DNA from: Pseudomonas songnenensis | GTDB lineage: Bacteria; Pseudomonadota; Gammaproteobacteria; Pseudomonadales; Pseudomonadaceae | Assembly: GCF_003696315.1 (NCBI RefSeq) | Contig: NZ_RFFN01000006.1 | Coordinates: 150,215 to 214,214 of the forward strand | DNA: 64,000 nt | Direction: 5' to 3' | Shown here: positions 17,256 to 25,795 of the stretch, piece after piece | How positions within the stretch are numbered: the first letter of the stretch is position 1 | Layout of the letters: each line of letters starts with the position of its first letter | The notes under the pieces: model-generated | Database searches by the model: none | The model's input: only the letters and a program-made list of their open reading frames with translations | What the model was told of the DNA's origin: nothing | Made by a program: the position numbers and the translations under genes

Positions 17256-18320
17256 CTATGGCGCACCGAATCTGCTGCTTCCGGCCAGTACCGATTCGCC
17301 AAGCCTAGCCTGTTCCGACTCACGCAGTTGCTCGGCAAGCGCATTGGAAAAGCCTTCTACCGCGGACCAGCGCAGATGGATGGCGTCGACGAAGGCAGCG
17401 GGCGGAGCGACCCATTCGCGATCGGCGTTCCAGTATTGCGCGCCGGCATTGCCGGCGATGGCGGCCGTCAGCTTTTCGTCGAAACGGGTGAGGAAGCTGC
17501 CATCGGCATCGACCTTGGCCTTCCACTGCGGATGCAGCGGTGTGGATACGACGAGCAGCTGGCGTTGCTCCGCCTGCAAACGCGCGGACAGCGTGCCCAG
17601 CGCAGCGAAGCAGCTGTTATCCAGCGCGTCAGGCTTGCCATAGAACAGGCCCCGATCACCCCGGGGCTCGAGCGGCCCGTCGCCGTGACGGGTGAACACC
17701 AGCGGGTCCCATTCGATCTCGTTGGCCCGTTGCGCCTTGACCGTCTGCGCGTTGCGCAACAGCGAACGTGGCGAGAAGTAGCGCATGTAGTAACCCCAGC
17801 GTGAGGCCTGCTGATAAACGTAGTGATCGGCATCCTCGCGGTCGAACACCGCATCCGGCACTTTCCAGCAGCCGGCGAAGTCCAGCGGATCGACGATCAT
17901 CACCACCTGACGGACGCTGGGTTCACGGTCGAGCAGCCAGTTGGCGACATAGGTCGACTGGTTGGCGTGCAGGCCGCAGAACGCACCGTTGAGCGGGCGC
18001 AGGCCGGGCGTCTGCTCGATCAGCACGTCACCATCGACATGGCGCCAGGCGACCGAGGAACCGACGATCAGCAGGTTCGGATCGGCGATGGGGTTGTGCC
18101 GCAGAAAGTGCAGCTTTTCGTCCACACACAGGCTGTTGGAGAAGGCCGGTGGCGGCAGGTTGTCGGTGTGATTGAGCCAGGCGAGCAGGGCGGCAAAGCC
18201 GCCGAGCATCCCGAACAGCCCGGCGAACATGCCCAGCAGGTAGCCGGCACGGAACGGCCGCCGGTCTGCCTCGGCCCGGGCGGCATCGCCGCCCGGGCAT
18301 GTATCGACGGATCTGGCCAT
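17256..18320 (-). CDS. Membrane-anchored SGNH-type protein of the MBOAT operon
   Basis: A 354-residue protein with one N-terminal membrane helix (about residues 24-46, GYLLGMFAGLFGMLGGF...) and a periplasmic-type SGNH/AlgJ-AlgX-like domain. LIVGSSVAWRH carries a likely nucleophile Ser. VDAIHLRW near the C-terminus supplies the Asp and His of the SGNH block. It starts 3 bases after the acyl-carrier gene and is the last gene of the four-gene operon. By analogy with AlgJ/AlgX/PatB it probably receives the acyl group from the MBOAT protein in the periplasm and transfers it to a glycan. Confidence 0.75.
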   Translation of the reverse strand: MARSVDTCPGGDAARAEADRRPFRAGYLLGMFAGLFGMLGGFAALLAWLNHTDNLPPPAFSNSLCVDEKLHFLRHNPIADPNLLIVGSSVAWRHVDGDVLIEQTPGLRPLNGAFCGLHANQSTYVANWLLDREPSVRQVVMIVDPLDFAGCWKVPDAVFDREDADHYVYQQASRWGYYMRYFSPRSLLRNAQTVKAQRANEIEWDPLVFTRHGDGPLEPRGDRGLFYGKPDALDNSCFAALGTLSARLQAEQRQLLVVSTPLHPQWKAKVDADGSFLTRFDEKLTAAIAGNAGAQYWNADREWVAPPAAFVDAIHLRWSAVEGFSNALAEQLRESEQARLGESVLAGSSRFGAP

Positions 18321-18323
18321 GAC

Positions 18324-18572
18324 TCAACGCCCTCCGAGTTTGGTCTGGATCAGTTGCGCGAAGTGGCCGACGTTCTTCAGCGATTCCAGTTCGGCGGTGC
18401 GGAACTTGATGCCGAAGCGTTGCTCGGCGGCCACGATCAGCAGGACATGGGTCTGGCTGTCCCAGCCATCGATGTCGTCGGCGGTGGTTTCGGAGATGAG
18501 GACGATATCGTCATCGTCGAACACGTCGTGGAAGACCTGGGTCAGCGCCTGGAGAATTTCCCTTTCGTTCAT
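18324..18572 (-). CDS. Stand-alone acyl carrier protein
   Basis: An 82-residue acidic four-helix protein. GWDSQTHVLLI holds the DS motif whose Ser would be modified with phosphopantetheine, and flanking helices match ACP/PCP proteins (ILQALTQVFHDVF at the N-terminus). It overlaps the FkbH stop codon by four bases (ATGA) and precedes the SGNH gene by 3 bases. In this operon it most likely carries the group loaded by the FkbH-like enzyme. Confidence 0.88.
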   Translation of the reverse strand: MNEREILQALTQVFHDVFDDDDIVLISETTADDIDGWDSQTHVLLIVAAEQRFGIKFRTAELESLKNVGHFAQLIQTKLGGR

Positions 18573-20470
18573 GCTTGCACCTGGATGTGGTGGTTGATGG
18601 AAGCGCGCGAGGCCAGCTCGTAGCGCCAGAAACTTGCATCGGCGGGGGCGTTGGCAGCGGTGGGGCGCTGCTCGAAGCCCAGCCGCGGGTAGTGCTCGGC
18701 GACCATGCCGTTGCGTTCGCTGGGGCGGTATTCGCCAACCAGGGCACGCCAGCCGGCAGCCGCGGCCGCCTCGGCCATGACCTCCAGCACTGCCGCCTCG
18801 ACCTGGCGGCCCAGCACGCGGCAGCTCATCAGCCAGCTGTCGATCAGCAGCTCATCGGCTCCGAGAGCTGCATCGGGTCTTGCCAGCACCACGCTGATCA
18901 GGCCGTTGTCGCCGAACTTGTCTTCCAGCCGCAGGGCCAGGGCGATGGCTTGCGGATTGCTGGCCATGCGCTCGACTTCGGCTTCGGTATAGCGGCGGGT
19001 GGTCAGGTTGAACTGGTTGGTCTTGTTGATCAGCTGGGTGGTGCGCGCCAGCTCGGCGGCGCCGATGCGGTTGACGCGCAGCACCATCTGCAGCCCGCGC
19101 AGGTAGCCGTCCATGTCAGTCGCCTGGCTCTGCGCGGCCTTGCGTTCGGCATTCAGCGCATAGCTGCGGCCGCGCTCGGCGTCATCGGAGGTAAAGGACA
19201 CAGCCTCGAAATAGCCCGCCGCGGCGATGCGGGCAGGGTAATTGGCGACATCGTCGGGCAGCTCCGGTACGGCGACTTCCGGCAGCTCGCGGCGCACGAT
19301 GTCGCGCTCTGCGGGGTTGTCGTCGACGAACACCAGGCTGTCCAGACCGATATCGAGCATGCTCGCAATGCGCCGCAGGTTGCCCGCCTTGTCTTCCCAG
19401 TTGGCGACGAATGCCGCGATATCGCTGCGCTTGAGCGCCATTTCCGGATGCGCGAACGCCGCCTCGGCGACGTGCAGGTCGTTCTTGCTGCACACCGCGA
19501 GGATCACCCCGCGGCGCGCCAGCTGGGCGGCGTAACGCTGGAAGGCGAGAAACGCCTCGCCGCTGGGGCTGCCCTGGCCGAGCTGGATACCGTCGATGCC
19601 GTCATCACCGATCACGCCGCCCCAGAGGGTGTTGTCCAGATCGAGTACCAGGCACTTGCGCGACAGCCCGGCAGTGGCCGCCGCGATCCGCGCCAGATGT
19701 TCGCCATAAAGCGGTGCCAGGGTCGGGCTGACCAGCTGCTTGGCCTGATGCCAGCGCACCGGCTCGGCCAGGCCGTCGCCATAAGCGGCTGCGTGCCAGA
19801 CCAGATCGAGCAGCAGCACGCCATCCTCGCGGGCAGCGGCGCGGATCGCCGCATTCAAGCGTTCGATGACTGCCCGCGGAGATGCTGGCACCAGAGCTTC
19901 GTAAGAGCCGAACAGTGGCGGCGCGACCGGCACCAGGGTTTGCTGCACCACCTGTGCGGCGTATCGCTCGCGAGCCCGACGCCAGAGCAGGCGCAGTTCA
20001 TCGACGCGCTCCGCCACCGCGGCATCCACCTCCGCCTGGCCTGCCTGCAAGGGCAGTTGCAGTGGGGCGTCATGGGCGTCCAGCGCCAGCAGCACCAGCT
20101 GGGGGGCGAAGGCGTTCAGCGCCGGGTCATCAGCCAGCAGCGCCTGGCGGTACATGCCGTAGGGCGCTACGTGCAGCGACAGCGCCAGCCGCCGCTGCAA
20201 TCCTGCAACACGGATAGCCGGCAGCAGGTGATCCACCGTGTGCGAGGACAGCAGCGCCACCCGCAGCGGCGTCAGTCGTGCTGCCGCGGTATGCTGTTCG
20301 ATGCCGGCGGCGACCAGCTTGTCCAGCCGAGCGGTCAGGGTGAAATCCCGTTGAAAGGTCGCCAGTCGCGCGGCTTCGTGCAGGCGCGGCAACGGGTCAT
20401 CGATACGTTTGGCTTGGCCGATTGCGCCGGACAGATCCGGATGCGCCGGCAGCCAGGAGAGTTGTTGCAT
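18569..20470 (-). CDS. FkbH-like HAD-IIIC protein (acyl/glyceryl loading onto carrier protein)
   Basis: A 633-residue protein starting at ATG 20470 (AAGGAG 8 bases upstream). Residues ~60-260 are an SGNH-like N-terminal domain. The HAD domain begins LVLDLDNTLWGGVIGDDG (about residue 275), with LAVCSKND and LVFVDDNPAERD following, the FkbH signature. The C-terminal ~150 residues are the GNAT-like part usual in the family (LEDKFGDNGLISVV). FkbH enzymes take 1,3-bisphosphoglycerate, remove phosphate and load glyceryl onto an ACP. The adjacent ACP gene fits this. The exact substrate here is not proven. Confidence 0.85.
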   Translation of the reverse strand: MQQLSWLPAHPDLSGAIGQAKRIDDPLPRLHEAARLATFQRDFTLTARLDKLVAAGIEQHTAAARLTPLRVALLSSHTVDHLLPAIRVAGLQRRLALSLHVAPYGMYRQALLADDPALNAFAPQLVLLALDAHDAPLQLPLQAGQAEVDAAVAERVDELRLLWRRARERYAAQVVQQTLVPVAPPLFGSYEALVPASPRAVIERLNAAIRAAAREDGVLLLDLVWHAAAYGDGLAEPVRWHQAKQLVSPTLAPLYGEHLARIAAATAGLSRKCLVLDLDNTLWGGVIGDDGIDGIQLGQGSPSGEAFLAFQRYAAQLARRGVILAVCSKNDLHVAEAAFAHPEMALKRSDIAAFVANWEDKAGNLRRIASMLDIGLDSLVFVDDNPAERDIVRRELPEVAVPELPDDVANYPARIAAAGYFEAVSFTSDDAERGRSYALNAERKAAQSQATDMDGYLRGLQMVLRVNRIGAAELARTTQLINKTNQFNLTTRRYTEAEVERMASNPQAIALALRLEDKFGDNGLISVVLARPDAALGADELLIDSWLMSCRVLGRQVEAAVLEVMAEAAAAAGWRALVGEYRPSERNGMVAEHYPRLGFEQRPTAANAPADASFWRYELASRASINHHIQVQA

Positions 20471-20491
20471 GCCTGTGACTCCTTGTCGTGC

Positions 20492-22030
20492 TCAGAACTG
20501 GAAGTAGAGGAATTCGGTCGGCGCCATGGAAAAGGCGATCGCCAGGGCGAAGAAACCGAGCACACCTACCGCCATGCCGTGGATTGCGGTCGGGCGCCAG
20601 GCGCTGACCGGCAATAGCCGTTCGGTCCAGTGCGGCTGGGCCTGGAAGTTGAGTGCGGTACGGAAGTGGCCCATCCACTGCTGCACGTTCGGCATGCCCC
20701 AGACGAACACCAGCAATGCGGCGATATATAGGAAGTCGGAGCGATCCATCGCCGTGCTGGTCGGGCTCAGGCCGAGCATGCCGGCGAGGATCGCCAAGGC
20801 AGTCGGTACGTCACTGGCGCGGAAGAACACCATCGCCACCACCACGCAGCCAAAGGTCAGCGCGACGGCCGCCGCCTTGTGCCACCAGATGTCGCTGTCC
20901 AGCTTCCAGCCCTGACGTGCCTTCCAGGCACGCCAGCCGTGGGCGACCACCAGATAGAAGCCATGCAGCAGGCCGAAGGCAACGAAGTGCCAGCCGGCGC
21001 CGTGCCAGATGCCGGAGATGAACATGGTGAACACGGTGGGGTAGGCGACCAGGGCGAAGAAGGTGCCGGCGGTCATCTTGCCCCGTCGCGGCTGCGGCTT
21101 GCCGGCCGCCATGCGCGCGCGGGTCACGCGCAGCACGATGGGGTTGTAGATGTAGGCGGTGAGAAAACGCGTCAGCGTCATGTGCCAGCGCGACCAGTAG
21201 TCGATGACGTTGCGCGCCTTGAACGGGCTGTTGAAGTTGGCCGGCAGGCTGATGCCGAACAGCAGCGCGAGGCCGATGGCCATGTCGCTGTAGCCGGAGA
21301 AGTCGAAATAGATCTGCAGTGTGTAGGTCAGCGCGCCGGTCCAGGCATCGAAGAACGCCGGGATGGTGCCGTCGGCGGCCAGGCTGAAGACCGGCGTGGC
21401 TTTCAGCGCGAGGGTGTCGGCGATCACCACCTTCTTGAACAGACCGAGCAGAAACACCGTGGCGCCCAGCGACAGGTTGTCGATGCGCGCGCGGAAGCTG
21501 TCGCGGTCGTTGAACTGCGCGAGCATCTCGCCGTGGTGGGTGATCGGCCCGGCGATCAGCTGCGGGAAGAAGCTGATGAACAGGCAATAGTTGGCGAAGT
21601 CGTGTTCTTCCACCACGCCATCATGGGCATCGACCAGGTAGGCGATCTGCTGGAAGGTGAAGAAGGAGATCGCCAGCGGCAGGATGATGTCTTCGACGCG
21701 CCATCCGAGATCCAGCGCCGCATCCAGCGTGCCGAGCAGAAAGCCGGTGTACTTGTAGTAGACCAGCAGCAACACGTTGGCCGCGACCGCCAGCCCGAGA
21801 ACCAGACGTGAGGGGTGCCGGCGCAGGTAGCCACCGAGCAGATAGTTGACCAGCATGCTGCCGACCAGCAGCGGTACGTAGACCGGGTTCCACCAGCCGT
21901 AGAACACCAACGAGACGACGGTCAGCCAGATCACCGCGAGCCGCTGTCGGCCCGATCCGGTCAGCACGAAGAATCCAATCAACACCACCGGCAGAAAGCC
22001 GGCGATGAATTCCACTGAATTGAAAAGCAT
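20492..22030 (-). CDS. MBOAT family O-acyltransferase (AlgI/DltB-like)
   Basis: A 512-residue polytopic membrane protein of AlgI type: LFNSVEFIAGFLPVVL at the N-terminus, YKYTGFLLG, FFPQLIAGPITHHGEML and FKARNVIDYWSRWHMTLT. The catalytic His is in FISGIWHGAGWHFVAFG. It should move an acyl group from a carrier inside the cell across the membrane to an extracytoplasmic acceptor. It is the first gene of the operon with FkbH-like, ACP and SGNH genes. No alginate or cellulose synthase genes are next to it, so the polymer is unknown. Confidence 0.9.
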   Translation of the reverse strand: MLFNSVEFIAGFLPVVLIGFFVLTGSGRQRLAVIWLTVVSLVFYGWWNPVYVPLLVGSMLVNYLLGGYLRRHPSRLVLGLAVAANVLLLVYYKYTGFLLGTLDAALDLGWRVEDIILPLAISFFTFQQIAYLVDAHDGVVEEHDFANYCLFISFFPQLIAGPITHHGEMLAQFNDRDSFRARIDNLSLGATVFLLGLFKKVVIADTLALKATPVFSLAADGTIPAFFDAWTGALTYTLQIYFDFSGYSDMAIGLALLFGISLPANFNSPFKARNVIDYWSRWHMTLTRFLTAYIYNPIVLRVTRARMAAGKPQPRRGKMTAGTFFALVAYPTVFTMFISGIWHGAGWHFVAFGLLHGFYLVVAHGWRAWKARQGWKLDSDIWWHKAAAVALTFGCVVVAMVFFRASDVPTALAILAGMLGLSPTSTAMDRSDFLYIAALLVFVWGMPNVQQWMGHFRTALNFQAQPHWTERLLPVSAWRPTAIHGMAVGVLGFFALAIAFSMAPTEFLYFQF

Positions 22031-22385
22031 CTTCCCTATCCCTGCTCAGCGTACGTACATCGCTGCCCAGGCCGCCGGCAAGGCGGGGCGAGTCATCCAT
22101 AAAGTCCTAGCGCCACGCGACCGATCCATTCTGGTCGGCGTTGCGACATCCTTGGTCCATCAGTGGGTGCTCGCTCGGGTTACGGCCACCTTGGCCGCCT
22201 TCCCCTGAGCTCCTATGGCTCGGACGTGAAGGTGTAAAAAAAAGTTTCAAGGTTTGTTGCGCCACCGAGCGCTTAATTGTCGCAGGTGATAAAGCTCACG
22301 ACTGGCGCGGCCTGCAGCCCGTTTCCGTCGGTCGGGAAAGTTCCCTTGCCTTCCGGGAAGCGCGAGCCAGGCCATCGCCATGACA
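22031..22385. other. Upstream region of the MBOAT operon
   Basis: About 355 bases without a supported gene. On the minus strand a poly-T run (about 22,235-22,245) and GGAACTTT at about 22,339 are visible, but no promoter with both boxes at correct spacing. It must hold the MBOAT operon promoter and leader. Confidence 0.4.
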
Positions 22386-22433
22386 ATAAAAAAGGCCGAC
22401 TGCGACGGATGCGTTCCGTCTGCCAGTCGGCCT
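22386..22433 (-). terminator. Terminator of the small membrane protein gene
   Basis: On the minus strand a long stem AGGCCGACTG / CAGTCGGCCT encloses a second stem GACGGA / TCCGTC and is followed by TTTTTT. It lies 20 bases past the stop codon of the gene at 22453-22686. Confidence 0.9.
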
Positions 22434-22452
22434 GCTGATTGCTCTCGAACGA

Positions 22453-22686
22453 TCAGCGAACAGTACTCAACCCCACGCTGCTGCGCGTGCGCTGGGCCGA
22501 TACCGGCCTTGCGCTTGGCGGCTCGTTCTTGTTCTGCAGATGTCTGACCGTGCGCTTGAGGCGCTGAACCTTGTCTTCCAGTTGGAAGACCTTGCGGTTG
22601 TTGTAGAACATGCCCAGCACGAACCCCACCGAAGTGAAGACCAGGCCATAAATGAGTGCGGCTTCATAGAGATAGCTGGAAAACAT
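22453..22686 (-). CDS. Small single-span membrane protein with coiled coil
   Basis: A 77-residue protein. Residues 8-28 are a transmembrane helix (AALIYGLVFTSVGFVLGMF), followed by a basic coiled coil (VFQLEDKVQRLKRTVRHLQ) and a disordered tail. GAGGA seven bases before ATG 22686 supports the start. It has its own terminator. I do not recognise a named family. Confidence 0.7.
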   Translation of the reverse strand: MFSSYLYEAALIYGLVFTSVGFVLGMFYNNRKVFQLEDKVQRLKRTVRHLQNKNEPPSARPVSAQRTRSSVGLSTVR

Positions 22687-22893
22687 CCTGTCGTCCTCTG
22701 CGGCTGATGGCGGCCTTGCTCGTCGAGCGGCTTAGGCCGGATTGGGCTGATGCCAATCTGCCGTTATGTGACAGGGTGCACATTGAAAATGTTCCGCCGC
22801 CTCCGGTCCCGTCATGGGTGTGGTGCCGAACTCTCCCGCAGAGCGGTCGTCCCATTTTCTAGACGGCGCACTTAACTGATTGGGGGACTATCA

Positions 22894-23769
22894 ATGGCCA
22901 TGCTGGACACCCGCGGTATCGGGGCCTTCACCTTGCTCAAGCGTACCTTCAAGGAATTCAGCAACGACGATATGTCCACCTATGCTTCGGCGCTGGCTTA
23001 TCGCGGCCTGTTCGCGATGTTCCCGTTTCTGGTGTTTCTCATAGCGCTGCTGGGTTTCCTCGACCTGCAGAACTTCTTCGACTGGTTGCGCATGCAAGCG
23101 TCGCTGGCATTGCCGCCGATGGCGATGGAGCAGATCGACCCGGTCATCGAGCAGCTGCAGGAGCAGCAGGCCGGCTTGTTGTCCTTCGGTATTCTCGTGG
23201 CGTTGTGGACGGCCTCCATCGGTTTCCGTTCGCTGATGAATGCGATGAACCGGGCCTACGACGTGGAGGAGGGCCGCCCGAGCTGGAAGCTGATCATGCT
23301 TTCACTGGCCTACACGGTCGGCATAGCGGTCCTGCTGCTGATGACGGCAGGGCTGATGATCGTCGGGCCGCAGGCCATCGAGTGGCTGGCCGGGCAGGTG
23401 GGCATGCGCGATATGGTGGTGGTGCTGTGGACCTGGGCCCGCTGGCCGGTGGTCGTACTGACGCTGATGCTGGTGGTGGCATTGCTGTACTACGTGACGC
23501 CCGACGTGGAGCAGGATTTCCGCTTCATCACGCCGGGCTCCGTGCTGGCGGTGCTGGTATGGATACTCGCCTCGATCGCGTTTGGCATCTACGTACAGAA
23601 CTTCGCCGATTACAACGCGACCTACGGCAGCATCGGCGCCATCATCGTGCTGCTGTTGTACCTGTACATTTCTGCTGCGGTGCTGTTGTTCGGCGCCGAG
23701 CTCAATGCGGTGATCGAGCACGCCTCGGTCGAGGGCAAGGACGAGGGTGATAAACGGCTGGACAGCTGA
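22894..23769 (+). CDS. YihY/BrkB family inner-membrane protein (UPF0761)
   Basis: A 291-residue protein with six hydrophobic segments and the family motifs DDMSTYASALAYRGLFAMFP and FADYNATYGSIGAIIVLLLY. The family was once called RNase BN but is a membrane protein of uncertain function. The charged ends (FKEFSNDD and EGKDEGDKRLDS) are cytosolic. It is transcribed alone and diverges from the small membrane protein gene. Confidence 0.9.
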   Translation: MAMLDTRGIGAFTLLKRTFKEFSNDDMSTYASALAYRGLFAMFPFLVFLIALLGFLDLQNFFDWLRMQASLALPPMAMEQIDPVIEQLQEQQAGLLSFGILVALWTASIGFRSLMNAMNRAYDVEEGRPSWKLIMLSLAYTVGIAVLLLMTAGLMIVGPQAIEWLAGQVGMRDMVVVLWTWARWPVVVLTLMLVVALLYYVTPDVEQDFRFITPGSVLAVLVWILASIAFGIYVQNFADYNATYGSIGAIIVLLLYLYISAAVLLFGAELNAVIEHASVEGKDEGDKRLDS

Positions 23770-23925
23770 GGTGCCGTCTGGCGCTTGGCTGCGAACAACC
23801 CTTCTACGTAACGGTCATCTATTTCATTACAGAATTATTCCGCAGGGACTGCGGAGCATGCCGCGTAACGCGGGCATGCCCGGCGAAGACCGGTGTTCTG
23901 CTACGGGACCGGACGGAGAAGTACC

Positions 23926-25041
23926 TTGCATATCGCGGATATGACCATGTTCTACGCGCCCGCCAGTGGTGGCGTGCGCACCTACCTCGAGGCGAAGCAT
24001 CGCAGGCTGCAGCTGTACTCGGGGGTACGGCACAGCATCCTGGTGCCGGGTGGCGATTACAGCCACAACGACGGGCTTTACGAAGTGCCCGCTCCCATCC
24101 TGCCCTTTGGCAAGGGCTACCGCTTTCCGATCCGCCGCGCGCCCTGGCGCAATCTGCTGCGTTCGCTGCGCCCCGACCTGATCGAGGTCGGCGATCCCTA
24201 CATGACCGCCTGGGCGGCGCTGGATGCCGGGCGCCGGCTGAATGTCCCGGTCATCGGCTTCTATCATTCCGACCTTCCGCTGCTGGTCAGCAACCGTATC
24301 GGCAGCTGGCTGGGCACCAACCTCAATGGCTACGTCTCAAGGCTGTACGGCAGCTTCGATCGGGTATTGGCTCCCAGTGAAGTGATGGCCGACAAGCTCA
24401 TGCACCTCGGCGTGAAGAACGTCTTCGTGCAGCCCTTGGGGGTTGATCTGGATACCTTCTGCCCCGAGCGACGGGACCCCGACTTGCGCCGCGAGCTGGG
24501 CCTGGCCGACGACACCCGGCTGATGATTTTTGCCGGGCGCGGTTCGCGGGAAAAGAACCTGCATATCCTGCTGGAGACCGCGCGCCAGCTCGGCAAACCC
24601 TACCACCTGTTGCTGGTGGGTTCGAGCATGCCGCAGCGGGTGCCGGACAATGTCACGGTAATCGACCGCTTCTGTTGCTCCAGTGAGGTGGCGCGGTACA
24701 TGGCCAGTAGCGATGTGCTGCTGCACGCCGGCAATCAGGAAACCTTCGGTCTGGTGGCGCTGGAAGCCATGGCCTGCGGCATCCCGGTGGTGGCAGCGCG
24801 GGCCGGTGCGTTACCGGAACTGGTGCCGTTCTACAGTGGGCGTCTGTGCCGGCCGCTGGACCCAAGGGCCATGGCGCATACCGTACGCGAGCTGTTCGAA
24901 GATGATCCGCGGCTGCTCGGGCTGCAGGCGCGCCAGCATGTCGAGGCGCATCATGCCTGGGATGCCGTCGTGGCAGGCTTGCTCGCCCACTACCATGCAG
25001 TGCTCGGCACCGCGGACCTGCCGGTCGCCGTACATGGCTGA
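23926..25041 (+). CDS. Glycosyltransferase family 4 (GT-B fold)
   Basis: A 371-residue protein. I chose TTG 23926 (LHIADMTMFYAPASGGVRTY) because GGAG lies seven bases upstream and the product then starts at the conserved first strand. GGVRTYLEAKHRRL is the usual glycine loop, VQPLGVDLDTFCP and GNQETFGLVALEAMACGIPV (E-x7-E donor-sugar motif) are GT4 signatures. It is the first gene of a three-gene operon with a DUF2334 protein and an LPG-synthase-TM protein. It probably adds a sugar to a lipid or lipid-linked acceptor at the cytosolic face. Confidence 0.85.
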   Translation: MHIADMTMFYAPASGGVRTYLEAKHRRLQLYSGVRHSILVPGGDYSHNDGLYEVPAPILPFGKGYRFPIRRAPWRNLLRSLRPDLIEVGDPYMTAWAALDAGRRLNVPVIGFYHSDLPLLVSNRIGSWLGTNLNGYVSRLYGSFDRVLAPSEVMADKLMHLGVKNVFVQPLGVDLDTFCPERRDPDLRRELGLADDTRLMIFAGRGSREKNLHILLETARQLGKPYHLLLVGSSMPQRVPDNVTVIDRFCCSSEVARYMASSDVLLHAGNQETFGLVALEAMACGIPVVAARAGALPELVPFYSGRLCRPLDPRAMAHTVRELFEDDPRLLGLQARQHVEAHHAWDAVVAGLLAHYHAVLGTADLPVAVHG

Positions 25042-25795
25042 AGCTGCTCTGACGCTGGTGCTGCATGATGTGGCTGCAGAAACCTGGCCCGATTACCAGC
25101 CTTTCGTCGAGGCGGTCGATGCCATCGGCGGCGTGCCGATCACCTGGCTGGTGGTACCGGACTTTCACCAGCGCAATCCGCTGGCGCAGCAGCCGGCTTT
25201 TCGCCGGGTGCTGGACGAGCGCGTGCAGCGCGGTGACGAACTGGTGCTGCACGGTTGCTACCACGCCGATCTCGAACCCGCGCCGAAAACGCCGAAGGAC
25301 TGGTTCATGCGCCGGGTCTACACCCATGAGGGCGAATTCTATGCCCTCGACCAACAGGCGGCCGGCGAACGGCTGGCGCGGGGGCGGGAGCTGTTCAGCC
25401 ATCATGGCTGGCCGTTGCACGGCTTCGTCGCGCCGGCCTGGCTGATGAGCAAGGGCACGCGGCGCGCACTGGCGAGTAGCGGGCTGACCTATACCAGCGA
25501 CCCGAGCCATCTTTACTTGCTGCCCGACTTTCTTCCGATCAGGGCGCCGGGGCTGGTCTGGAGTGCCCGCAGCTCCTGGCGTCGCGGTGTGTCCTGGCTG
25601 GTCAGTGAACGGCAGCTGCGGCACAGCCGGCAGGCGCCGTTGCTACGGCTGGGACTGCATCCGGTGGATATGCGCCATGAGTTTTCCCGGCGCTATTGGC
25701 TCCAGGTGCTGGAGCGGCTGCTGCGGGACGGCAGGGTCCCGCTGACCAAGATCGACTGGCTGCGACAGTACCGGTCATCGAGCGCCGTGGCATGA
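25034..25795 (+). CDS. DUF2334 polysaccharide-deacetylase-like protein
   Basis: A 253-residue protein starting at ATG 25034, overlapping the end of the glycosyltransferase gene by 8 bases. ALTLVLHDVA, GDELVLHGCYHAD (H-G-x-x-H, metal-binding NodB-like motif) and LHGFVAPAWLMS are typical of DUF2334, a relative of carbohydrate esterase family 4. The first Asp (HDV) and His residues needed for metal binding are present. It may deacetylate the glycolipid made by the neighbouring transferase. Confidence 0.82.
   Translation: MAEAALTLVLHDVAAETWPDYQPFVEAVDAIGGVPITWLVVPDFHQRNPLAQQPAFRRVLDERVQRGDELVLHGCYHADLEPAPKTPKDWFMRRVYTHEGEFYALDQQAAGERLARGRELFSHHGWPLHGFVAPAWLMSKGTRRALASSGLTYTSDPSHLYLLPDFLPIRAPGLVWSARSSWRRGVSWLVSERQLRHSRQAPLLRLGLHPVDMRHEFSRRYWLQVLERLLRDGRVPLTKIDWLRQYRSSSAVA

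Noticed and set aside
18575..20617. 680-codon plus-strand frame opposite the FkbH-like gene
   Set aside because: Antisense shadow without recognisable features.
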